Source: Sediminibacterium sp. (GTDB lineage Bacteria; Bacteroidota; Bacteroidia; Chitinophagales; Chitinophagaceae). From it: 5,714 nucleotides of DNA. A program made the translations under genes and the position numbers. The stretch spans positions 1 to 5,714 of the forward strand of contig JALRFB010000070.1 of the NCBI GenBank assembly GCA_023256555.1, read 5' to 3'. Below are positions 1 to 5,714 of this stretch, piece by piece (within the stretch, counting starts at the first letter, position 1; each line of letters starts with the position of its first letter). The notes under the pieces were generated by a model. That model saw nothing but the letters and a program-made list of their open reading frames with translations, did no database searches and had not been told where the DNA came from.

Positions 1-1361
1 CTTCCAGGAGGTAATTCATCCATCACACTATAATCCAAATCGCCAAAAGCAGTCATGGCAAGGGTTCTAGGAATCGGTGTTGCTGTCATGACTAATACAT
101 GTGGAGGAATAGTAGCTTTTTTCCAAAGCTGTGCTCTTTGTGCTACACCAAATCGATGTTGCTCATCAATCACAGCTAGTCCTAAATTTTTGAACTGTAC
201 TACTTCTTCAATAATAGCATGGGTGCCTACTACAAAATGAATAGTATCGTCCAATAGACCTTGTAAAATTCTTCTTCTTTCTGCAGTCTTGGTGCTTCCA
301 GTTAACAATGCAATTTCAAGTGGCATGTCTTTTAATAATTCAGACAGGCCTGCATAATGTTGTTGTGCCAAAATTTCTGTAGGTGCCATCATACAACTTT
401 GATAGCCATTATCTGCAGCGATTAACATGGCAAGTAATGCGATCATGGTTTTACCACTTCCTACATCTCCTTGCAATAAACGATTCATTTGATAACCTCT
501 TGCAGTATCTTGTCTGATTTCTTTGATCACTCTTTTTTGCGCACCTGTCAATTCAAAAGGTAAATGATGATTATAAAAATTATTAAAATAATCTCCAACA
601 ATTTCAAAACGATGCCCCCTACTATTTTTATGTCGATCTATTTTTATGAGGTTCAATCTTATTTGCGCAATCAATAATTCTTCAAATACCAAGCGCTTCA
701 AAGCTTTTTTGTATAATTCTTGAGATTGAGGAAAATGAATTTGCCTATAAGCTTCCCATCTGCTTAATGTATCTTTCAAAACCGATGCAGGTAAATTTTC
801 TGGCAAATCTCTTTCACTTATTTGCATGAAAAGTGCCTGAGTTAATTTCCCAATTTGCTTTCCATTCAATCCTCTGGATTTTAATTTTTCAGTAGATGGA
901 TATACCGGCTCCAAAACCGATTTCTGACCTGCGGTCGCTGCAACATAGGGTTCTATTTCTGGATGCACAATTTGTGCTCTACCATTAAAAAAACTGACTC
1001 TTCCAAATACTATATAAGTTTGACCCTCCACTAACTGCTTTTGCACCCAATTGATTCCCTGAAACCATGCCAATTCAATTTGGCCACTAACATCCCTTAG
1101 TTGACTTACCAATCGCTTTGATCGCTTCTCCCCTAAAACCTCCATACCCATCAATACACCTCTAATCTGAACAAAATCTAGATCAGGGGTAATTTGAGCA
1201 ATTTGGGTAATCTGGGTTTTATCAATATGCCTATGTGGGAAATGGTTTAAAAGGTCTCCAAATGTGTATAAATTGAGCTCTTTTTTTAGCATATCTGCCC
1301 TCAAAGGGCCTACACCCTTAAGGTATTCAATGGGGCTAGATAAAAGAGAAGATTGGCTCAA
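1..1361 (-). CDS. recG: ATP-dependent DNA helicase RecG, N-terminal 453 codons (runs off the left edge)
   Basis: RecG is a cytosolic superfamily 2 DNA translocase that reverses stalled replication forks and remodels branched DNA in recombinational repair. Translating the minus strand from 1361 gives one uninterrupted frame to the window edge. Visible in order: the conserved N-terminal PIEYLKGVGP (residues 10-19); the OB-fold wedge domain that binds the fork junction (about 62-160); a Q-motif-like FELTGAQ (269-275); Walker A GDVGSGKT (298-305); APTEILAQQH (327-336); the DEQH box (399-402); TATPIPRT, motif III (426-433). The frame ends at DELPPG. Family members are roughly 690-700 residues, so about 245 residues (second RecA-like domain, motifs IV-VI, C-terminal TRG hook) are missing only because of the window boundary. 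The start is TTG at 1361-1359: the next in-frame ATG (residue 24) would delete the conserved PIEYLKGVGP, and no in-frame ATG exists upstream before the TGA stop. It is divergent from trpS. Identity is very secure; the exact start is less so. Confidence 0.96.
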   Translation of the reverse strand, partial: MSQSSLLSSPIEYLKGVGPLRADMLKKELNLYTFGDLLNHFPHRHIDKTQITQIAQITPDLDFVQIRGVLMGMEVLGEKRSKRLVSQLRDVSGQIELAWFQGINWVQKQLVEGQTYIVFGRVSFFNGRAQIVHPEIEPYVAATAGQKSVLEPVYPSTEKLKSRGLNGKQIGKLTQALFMQISERDLPENLPASVLKDTLSRWEAYRQIHFPQSQELYKKALKRLVFEELLIAQIRLNLIKIDRHKNSRGHRFEIVGDYFNNFYNHHLPFELTGAQKRVIKEIRQDTARGYQMNRLLQGDVGSGKTMIALLAMLIAADNGYQSCMMAPTEILAQQHYAGLSELLKDMPLEIALLTGSTKTAERRRILQGLLDDTIHFVVGTHAIIEEVVQFKNLGLAVIDEQHRFGVAQRAQLWKKATIPPHVLVMTATPIPRTLAMTAFGDLDYSVMDELPPG

Positions 1362-1393
1362 GCTAATTTTTTTTGAGATTGGGTACAAATATC
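1362..1393 (-). promoter_or_regulatory. Possible recG leader and weak -7-like element
   Basis: On the minus strand, GATATTTG (1393-1386) matches five of the six fixed positions of the Bacteroidota -7 consensus TAnnTTTG. Between it and the TTG start lies a run of eight A residues (complement of the T-run at 1367-1374). A-rich leaders commonly stand in for a Shine-Dalgarno sequence in this phylum, and none is visible here. I see no -33 TTTG at a suitable distance, so the promoter call is weak. The A-tract itself is plain in the sequence and supports translation starting at 1361. Confidence 0.3.
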
Positions 1394-1428
1394 CCAAAAA
1401 GATGGCAAAAAATGGGGTCTTGTTTCAT

Positions 1429-1436
1429 TATCTTCG
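1429..1436 (+). promoter_or_regulatory. Candidate -7 promoter element for the trpS cluster
   Basis: TATCTTCG differs from the Bacteroidota sigma-ABfr -7 consensus TAnnTTTG at one fixed position. It ends 7 bp before the trpS ATG at 1444, so transcription would begin at or within a few bases of the start codon, giving a leaderless or very short leader. No clear -33 TTTG is visible at the expected distance, which lowers confidence. It would drive trpS and probably the three genes behind it. Confidence 0.45.
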
Positions 1437-1443
1437 CACAGCT

Positions 1444-2457
1444 ATGGAAAAGGAAATTGTATTAAGTGGAATTAGGCCTACCGGCTTTCTACATTTAGGG
1501 AACTATTTTGGTGCAATGCGAAATTATGTTCGCATGCAAGACGAATTTAACTGTTACTTTTTTGTAGCTAACTGGCATAGTTTAACCACCCATCCAGACA
1601 CTAAAACTTTACAAGAAAGTGTTTTAAGAGTAGTAGCAGAAAATATTGCTTGTGGATTGGATCCAGAGAAAGTGTCTTTATATGTTCAAAGTGATGTTCC
1701 AGAAATTGCAGAATTGTATTTGTATCTAAATATGCTAGCATATAAAGGGGAGTTGGAAAAGACAACCACTTTTAAAGACAAAGTGCGTATGCAACCCGAA
1801 AATGTAAATGCTGGCTTATTAACTTATCCTGTATTACAAGCAGCAGATATTTTAATACATCGTGCAGTGAAAGTTCCAGTGGGAAAAGATCAAGAACAGA
1901 ATTTAGAAATGGCAAGAAATTTTGCTGAGCGTTTTAATCATCGCTACGGTGAAACTTTTCCACTTCCATACGCATTCAACTACAATAGCGAGTTGGTAAA
2001 AATTATGGGATTAGATGGAAATGGAAAAATGAGTAAGAGTGAAAACCAAATGACCACTTTATTTTTAGCGGATGATGATGATTTAATCCGTAAAAAAGTA
2101 ATGAAAGCAAAAACGGATCAAGGACCTTTAACACCCAACTCGACAAAGCCTGATTATATCCAAAACTTATTTACTTTAATGAGCTTAGTAAGTTCGGATG
2201 ATACAGTAAAGAAATTCGAAGACGATTTTAATAATAGCAGTGAAGGCAATTGTATCATTAGATATGGTGATATGAAAAAACAATTAGCAGAAGATATGGT
2301 TAACTTTATTAACCCTATTCGCACTAAAGCTGCAGACTTACAAGCAAACAAAGATTTACTATTAAAAATAATTCATCAAGGTGCAGATAAGGCAAGAGCA
2401 AGCGCTTCATCTACATTGACTGCAGTTAGAAAAGCAGTTGGAATGAATTATCTATAA
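1444..2457 (+). CDS. trpS: Tryptophanyl-tRNA synthetase (TrpRS)
   Basis: This class Ic aminoacyl-tRNA synthetase charges tRNA-Trp with tryptophan using ATP in the cytosol. The 337-residue product fits the usual bacterial TrpRS length (about 330). Signatures: the HIGH-type motif PTGFLHLGN (12-20); KTTTFKDK (106-113); GLLTYPVLQAADIL (124-137); VPVGKDQ (144-150); and the KMSKS loop (195-199). The reading frame stays open upstream to an ATG at 1264, but that would add 60 residues unlike any TrpRS, lying partly antisense to the conserved recG N-terminus. Another in-frame ATG at 1402 lies upstream of the candidate -7 element. The start at 1444 places METEIVLSGIRP-style sequence (here MEKEIVLSGIRP) at the N-terminus, as the family requires. 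One departure: position 153 is Asn where many bacterial TrpRS have His (DQxxH). It is the first gene of a likely four-gene cluster, followed after 31 bp by a deoxynucleoside kinase. Confidence 0.97.
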   Translation: MEKEIVLSGIRPTGFLHLGNYFGAMRNYVRMQDEFNCYFFVANWHSLTTHPDTKTLQESVLRVVAENIACGLDPEKVSLYVQSDVPEIAELYLYLNMLAYKGELEKTTTFKDKVRMQPENVNAGLLTYPVLQAADILIHRAVKVPVGKDQEQNLEMARNFAERFNHRYGETFPLPYAFNYNSELVKIMGLDGNGKMSKSENQMTTLFLADDDDLIRKKVMKAKTDQGPLTPNSTKPDYIQNLFTLMSLVSSDDTVKKFEDDFNNSSEGNCIIRYGDMKKQLAEDMVNFINPIRTKAADLQANKDLLLKIIHQGADKARASASSTLTAVRKAVGMNYL

Positions 2458-2488
2458 ACAATTATCATTTATTACACATACCAAGTAT

Positions 2489-3130
2489 ATGGCAAAAGCA
2501 GCATCTAAAAAACCTAAGCACGTAGCAATCGCTGGTAATATCGGAGCAGGTAAGACCACATTAACAGAGGCCTTGAGTAAACACTATCGTTGGATTCCTC
2601 AATTTGAAGATGTGGATCATAATCCATACCTATCCGACTTCTACGATGACATGCCACGTTGGAGTTTTAATTTACAGATTTACTTTTTACACGGTAGATT
2701 AAACCAGATTTTAGATATTCAAAAAGGCACTGAAACCGTTATTCAAGATAGAACCATATATGAAGATGCGAATATTTTTGCACCTAACTTACATGAAATG
2801 GGCTTGATGAGCAAAAGAGATTTCGATAATTATTTCTCTTTCTTTACCACCATCAAATCCATGGTACAACCACCAGATTTATTGATTTATTTAAAATGCT
2901 CTGTTCCCACTTTGGTTTCTCAAATTCAAAAAAGAGGCCGTGAGTATGAAGAAAATATTAGACTAGATTATTTAAAAAAGCTAAATGATTTTTACAATAA
3001 ATGGATTGAGGGATATAAAGAAGGTCCTTTATTAGTTATTGATTGCGACAAGAATAAGTTTGGAGAAAAAGAAGAAGATTTAGGAGAAATCATAAGTAAG
3101 GTTGATGGCATGTTATACGGCTTATTCTAG
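2489..3130 (+). CDS. Deoxynucleoside kinase (dNK / dGK-dCK-like family)
   Basis: Predicted to transfer phosphate from ATP to the 5'-hydroxyl of a deoxynucleoside, the first step in deoxynucleotide salvage in the cytosol. The 213-residue protein is a single P-loop kinase domain of normal family length. Visible features: P-loop GNIGAGKTT (16-24) after beta-strand HVAIA; FEDVDHNPYL (39-48), where the family carries a substrate-site Glu; QDRTIYED (86-93), the position of the family's DR[ST] motif; PPDLLIYLKC (128-137); and the arginine-rich LID KRGREYE (148-154), which closes over ATP. A lysine-rich N-terminal stretch (residues 2-10) precedes the first strand. Whether it prefers deoxyadenosine, deoxyguanosine, deoxycytidine or thymidine cannot be read from the sequence. 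It lies 31 bp after trpS and 25 bp before the glcD-like gene, with no terminator seen on either side, so cotranscription is likely. No Shine-Dalgarno sequence precedes the ATG. Confidence 0.92.
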   Translation: MAKAASKKPKHVAIAGNIGAGKTTLTEALSKHYRWIPQFEDVDHNPYLSDFYDDMPRWSFNLQIYFLHGRLNQILDIQKGTETVIQDRTIYEDANIFAPNLHEMGLMSKRDFDNYFSFFTTIKSMVQPPDLLIYLKCSVPTLVSQIQKRGREYEENIRLDYLKKLNDFYNKWIEGYKEGPLLVIDCDKNKFGEKEEDLGEIISKVDGMLYGLF

Positions 3131-3155
3131 TTTTCATATTTAAAGCGTTTTTGAG

Positions 3156-4559
3156 ATGAACAAAATTACACCCGAACTATTAGAAGCATTCAAAGCAGTT
3201 GTTGGTGCTGAATATACTTTCACAGACACAGAGAGTTTCGAAAAATATGGCAAGGACGAAACAGAAAGATTACATTATAATCCAGAAGTGATTGTAAAAC
3301 CAAGAACTGCAGAAGAGATAAGTGCTTTAATGAAATTGTGTAATCAACATTTAATTCCAGTAACGCCAAGAGGTGGAGGTACAGGTTTGAGTGGTGGTGC
3401 ATTGCCTCATTTAGGCGGATTAGTAATAGCCATGGAACGCTTTAACAGCATTCTTGAAATTGATGAAAGAAATTTACAAGTAACAACAGAGCCAGGTGTG
3501 ATTACTGAAGTTTTACAAGACGCAGTGAAAGCAGTGCATTTATTTTATCCTCCAGATCCAAGTAGTAAAGGTTCTTGTTTTATAGGTGGCAATATTGCTG
3601 AAAACTCAGGCGGTCCTAAAGCGGTGAAGTATGGTGTAGTGAAAGATTATGTATTAAACTTAGAAATTGTTACCCCAACTGGCGATATAATTTGGACCGG
3701 ATCTAATGTTTTAAAAAATTCTACTGGATATAATTTAACACAATTATTAGTAGGCAGTGAAGGGACTTTAGGTATAGTCACTAAAATTGTTTTGAAATTA
3801 ATTCCACTTCCAAAATTTGATTTACTAATGCTAGCACCATTCACTAACCTTGAAAAAGCAAGTGAAGCAGTAAGTGCCATTTTTAGAGCAGGTATCACTC
3901 CTAGTGCTATGGAATTGATGGAAATAGATTCTATTAAGATTGTGAGCAAGATGGTAGATAGTACTGCCTTCCCTGTAACTGACGATATTGCTGCACATTT
4001 AATTATTGAAGTAGATGGCAACAATATGGATGTGTTGATGGGAGAAATGGAAGCCATTGCAGAAGTGTTAACTCAATATGAAGCAGGTGAAATTTTCTTT
4101 GCAGATGATGCTCAGCAGAAAACTGAATTATGGAAATTGAGAAGAAGAGTTGCAGAGGCAGTTAAAAGTGTTGGTTACACCATTGAAGAAGATACCGTTG
4201 TTCCAAGAGCTGAATTACCAAAATTAGTAAAAGGTGTAAAAGCATTAGGCACTCAATATGGCTTCAATGCGGTTTGTTATGGACATGCTGGAGATGGTAA
4301 TCTACATATAAGAATTAACCACCCTACTATTAAGAACTCTCATGGTAGTGAGGAAATGAATAAGATATTAAAAGAACTATTTGTATTAGTACATAGCTTA
4401 GGAGGCACTATTAGTGGTGAACACGGTATTGGATTAATTCAAAAGCCATACATGCCAGTGGTTTTTAAAGATGCATCTTTAGAAATCATGAAAGGAATTA
4501 AAAAAGCATTTGACCCAAACAATATTTTAAACGCAGGAAAAATCTTTGATTTAAATTAA
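3156..4559 (+). CDS. FAD-linked 2-hydroxyacid dehydrogenase, GlcD / D-lactate dehydrogenase type
   Basis: A flavoenzyme of the vanillyl-alcohol-oxidase superfamily that oxidises a 2-hydroxyacid (glycolate, D-lactate or D-2-hydroxyglutarate) to the 2-oxoacid, passing electrons to a carrier that cannot be named from sequence. The 467 residues comprise a PCMH-type FAD-binding domain (about 40-218) with PRGGGTGLSGG (71-81), DPSSKGSCFIGGN (134-146) and GSEGTLGIVT (200-209), then the FAD-oxidase C-terminal domain with GHAGDGNLH (376-384) and GEHGIG (421-426). By analogy with D-2-hydroxyglutarate dehydrogenase, H377, H384, E422 and H423 would form the metal and substrate site. There is no Cys-rich Fe-S motif, so it is not a GlcD-GlcF fusion, and no glcE or glcF lies next to it here. 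That argues for a stand-alone dehydrogenase rather than the E. coli GlcDEF complex, though partners could be elsewhere. Naming it glcD would overstate what is known of the substrate. The next gene starts 11 bp downstream. Confidence 0.93.
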   Translation: MNKITPELLEAFKAVVGAEYTFTDTESFEKYGKDETERLHYNPEVIVKPRTAEEISALMKLCNQHLIPVTPRGGGTGLSGGALPHLGGLVIAMERFNSILEIDERNLQVTTEPGVITEVLQDAVKAVHLFYPPDPSSKGSCFIGGNIAENSGGPKAVKYGVVKDYVLNLEIVTPTGDIIWTGSNVLKNSTGYNLTQLLVGSEGTLGIVTKIVLKLIPLPKFDLLMLAPFTNLEKASEAVSAIFRAGITPSAMELMEIDSIKIVSKMVDSTAFPVTDDIAAHLIIEVDGNNMDVLMGEMEAIAEVLTQYEAGEIFFADDAQQKTELWKLRRRVAEAVKSVGYTIEEDTVVPRAELPKLVKGVKALGTQYGFNAVCYGHAGDGNLHIRINHPTIKNSHGSEEMNKILKELFVLVHSLGGTISGEHGIGLIQKPYMPVVFKDASLEIMKGIKKAFDPNNILNAGKIFDLN

Positions 4560-4570
4560 TCAAATAGTTC

Positions 4571-5179
4571 ATGAAAAAAATCTTAGTAATGCTGTTGAGT
4601 AGTTTTGTGATTCAAGCTGAGGCACAAAACAATACTATTCAAACTACCAAATTAATGGAACCTGAAAAACCATTAATGATTGGCGGAGGATTAGTTCTTG
4701 GAGGAGGCACTGGATCTTTTCAAATTGGATTAAACCCTGAATTAGTTAGATCTTATAATGATTATATAGATCTTGGCTTGATCTCCAATATTTATTATAG
4801 TTCTTTTAGAACAACTGAAATTTCAAGTACCAATGCTAAATTTCATAAAACCCAATTTGGCTTAGGTGGTTTTGCAAGAGTATGGCCAGTCTCTGAATTC
4901 TTTTTGCAAATTCAACCAGAATACAATTGGACATGGACTAAACAAACCAATTTAGTTATTAATGAATCTAATAAGGTTAATGTAAGCGCTACAAGTGTTC
5001 TTGCAGGTATTGGATATGGAAGAAGAACCGAAAATGGTTTTTCTTATTTAAGTATTATGATTGACTTAGTAAACTCTCAACAATCTCCTTATGGTATGGG
5101 ACAGTTAAGACCACAACCCATTTTTAGAGCTGGCTTTGGATTGCCAATTCATATTGCTAAGGCAAAGCGTTCAAAATAG
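4571..5179 (+). CDS. Uncharacterised secreted protein, probable small outer-membrane beta-barrel
   Basis: I do not recognise a named family. The 202-residue product starts with a clear Sec signal peptide: basic MKK, a hydrophobic core ILVMLLSSFVI, and a probable signal peptidase I site after AEA (residues 16-18), with mature protein from QN. No lipobox cysteine is present. The rest is rich in Gly, aromatic residues and alternating polar/hydrophobic stretches suggesting amphipathic beta-strands near 36-52, 66-80, 93-106, 110-123, 138-150, 157-167 and 182-195, as in small outer-membrane barrels of Bacteroidota. The N-terminal region is glycine-rich (GGGLVLGGGTG, 38-48). A basic tail, KAKRSK (197-202), follows the last predicted strand; this is unusual because barrels often end on an aromatic residue, and it is encoded within the overlap with the convergent LOG gene. 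It begins 11 bp after the glcD-like gene and is probably cotranscribed with it. A barrel fold is inferred from pattern only. Confidence 0.75.
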   Translation: MKKILVMLLSSFVIQAEAQNNTIQTTKLMEPEKPLMIGGGLVLGGGTGSFQIGLNPELVRSYNDYIDLGLISNIYYSSFRTTEISSTNAKFHKTQFGLGGFARVWPVSEFFLQIQPEYNWTWTKQTNLVINESNKVNVSATSVLAGIGYGRRTENGFSYLSIMIDLVNSQQSPYGMGQLRPQPIFRAGFGLPIHIAKAKRSK

Positions 5180-5696
5180 TTGTTGCGTCTTTGCATACAA
5201 TAAAACGCTCTCTCCAATTGTCATACAAGAAACCTTCTTGTTCCATATGATCTAATAATTCAATCAAATGATTGTAATAACCTTGAACATTTAAGATATA
5301 CACTTTCTTGTTGTGTATTCTTAAATTATTCCAAGTAAGCATTTCAAATAATTCATCCAGAGTTCCCATACCCCCAGGTAAAATGATAGCAGCGTCGCAT
5401 TTGTCGTACAATAATAATTTACGACTATGCATATCTTCTGTAACAATTAATTCTGTTAAACCCTCATGTTGGGCCTCCCACTCTAACAATAGTTTAGGAA
5501 TAATGCCAATTACTTTGCCATTCTTACTCAAACAAGCATCTGCTATTGAACCCATGATTCCCTTTCCACCTCCACCATATACCAATTGAATTCCTTTTTG
5601 GGCCAATCCTTCGCCTAATTCAATAGCTTGTTGGGTATACATTTCATTATTTCCAGACTTGGAACCACAAAATATAGTTACGGAACTTATTTTCAT
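5157..5696 (-). CDS. LOG-family protein (TIGR00730-like), predicted nucleoside 5'-monophosphate phosphoribohydrolase
   Basis: Characterised LOG proteins cleave the N-glycosidic bond of nucleoside 5'-monophosphates, including cytokinin ribotides, releasing the base and ribose 5-phosphate. They are often misannotated as lysine decarboxylases. The 179-residue product is one Rossmann-like domain of usual length. Visible: start SSVTIFCGSKSG (4-15); a glycine-rich turn YGGGGKGIMG (40-49); MHSRK (89-93), where R92 is the family's catalytic Arg; and PGGMGTLDE (107-115), with E115 the catalytic Glu. All key residues are present, so it should be active; a role in cytokinin production is not implied in a non-plant-associated bacterium and the physiological substrate is unknown. 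The ATG at 5696-5694 directly precedes the conserved first beta-strand; only 18 bp upstream are in the window, so its promoter cannot be judged. It converges on the barrel gene and overlaps its 3' end by 23 bp. Confidence 0.94.
   Translation of the reverse strand: MKISSVTIFCGSKSGNNEMYTQQAIELGEGLAQKGIQLVYGGGGKGIMGSIADACLSKNGKVIGIIPKLLLEWEAQHEGLTELIVTEDMHSRKLLLYDKCDAAIILPGGMGTLDELFEMLTWNNLRIHNKKVYILNVQGYYNHLIELLDHMEQEGFLYDNWRERFIVCKDATTILNALP
5162..5194. other. Imperfect inverted repeat at the convergent gene junction
   Basis: GCAAAG (5162-5167) pairs with CTTTGC (5189-5194). After a single-base bulge (T5188), CG (5168-5169) pairs with CG (5186-5187). After a two-base bulge, CAA (5172-5174) pairs with TTG (5183-5185), leaving an 8-nt loop. 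The structure covers the stop codon of the barrel gene and the last codons of the LOG gene. No T-run follows on either strand, so it is not a standard intrinsic terminator. It might slow or protect transcript ends from both directions, or be chance. Confidence 0.3.
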
Positions 5697-5714
5697 AGAT
5701 AGGAATTTAAATCG

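Noticed and set aside
55..240. Plus-strand open frame of 61 codons inside recG
   Set aside because: It lies antisense to the highly conserved recG helicase motifs (DEQH and TATPIPRT regions) and its protein is low-complexity Cys/Thr/Ser-rich with no domain. It is a shadow frame.
1362..1443. T-box or trp attenuator ahead of trpS
   Set aside because: The space is only 82 bp, shared with the recG promoter, and shows no terminator/antiterminator pair, no Trp codon run and no T-box-like sequence.
2071..2082. Short GAT repeat in trpS
   Set aside because: It encodes four Asp residues in an acidic loop after KMSKS. It is too short to treat as a meaningful repeat or phase-variable tract.
2154..2351. 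Minus-strand open frame of 65 codons inside trpS
   Set aside because: Wholly antisense to the conserved TrpRS C-terminal region, with no recognisable motif or promoter.
2458..2488. Possible promoter or terminator between trpS and the deoxynucleoside kinase gene
   Set aside because: The 31 bp are AT-rich but contain no convincing TAnnTTTG element and no hairpin with a T-run.
3131..3155. Possible regulatory site between the kinase and glcD-like genes
   Set aside because: The TTTTTGAG before the ATG only loosely resembles a ribosome binding site and no inverted repeat is present.
3647..4057. Minus-strand open frame of 136 codons inside the glcD-like gene
   Set aside because: Despite its length it is antisense to conserved flavoenzyme sequence and gives a Ser/Ile-rich protein of the sort produced by reading AT-rich coding DNA backwards. 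No start context or domain supports it.
5308..5589. Plus-strand open frame of 93 codons opposite the LOG gene
   Set aside because: Antisense to the catalytic PGGMGTLDE and glycine-rich motifs of LOG; the protein is a Pro/Ser-rich shadow.

Overview
The window reads as an ordinary chromosomal segment of a Bacteroidota bacterium. The base composition is AT-rich, there are no convincing Shine-Dalgarno sequences ahead of the starts, an A-rich leader precedes recG, and a TAnnTTTG-like -7 element lies just upstream of trpS. The protein styles (RecG, TrpRS with a KTTTFKDK segment, a small deoxynucleoside kinase, a GlcD-like flavoenzyme) fit Chitinophagaceae or a related family, but the family is an inference from memory and not a database result.

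Layout, left to right. Positions 1-1361 (minus strand) hold the first 453 codons of recG; its C-terminal part lies beyond the left edge. A divergent promoter region of about 80 bp (1362-1443) separates recG from a tightly spaced plus-strand cluster: trpS (tryptophanyl-tRNA synthetase, 1444-2457), a deoxynucleoside kinase (2489-3130), a glcD-type FAD-linked 2-hydroxyacid dehydrogenase (3156-4559), and a small secreted, probably outer-membrane beta-barrel protein (4571-5179). Gaps between them are 31, 25 and 11 bp, with no terminator-like hairpin plus T-run, so they are probably cotranscribed. A LOG-family (TIGR00730-like) nucleotide phosphoribohydrolase on the minus strand (5157-5696) converges on the cluster and overlaps the last gene by 23 bp. 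Its start is 18 bp from the right edge.

The genes do not form one pathway. They are housekeeping functions: replication-fork repair (recG), translation (trpS), deoxynucleoside salvage (dNK), hydroxyacid oxidation (glcD) and a nucleotide-processing LOG protein, plus one uncharacterised envelope protein. No mobile element, CRISPR array, tRNA, rRNA, toxin-antitoxin pair or defence system was seen. Apart from the 82-bp divergent promoter region, no stretch longer than 31 bp between genes is non-coding.

The points most worth checking are two start sites (a TTG start for recG and a trpS start 60 codons downstream of the longest frame), the near-leaderless trpS transcript this implies, and the convergent overlap in which the basic C-terminal tail of the barrel protein is encoded opposite the end of the LOG gene. 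I did not find a credible undescribed system here.
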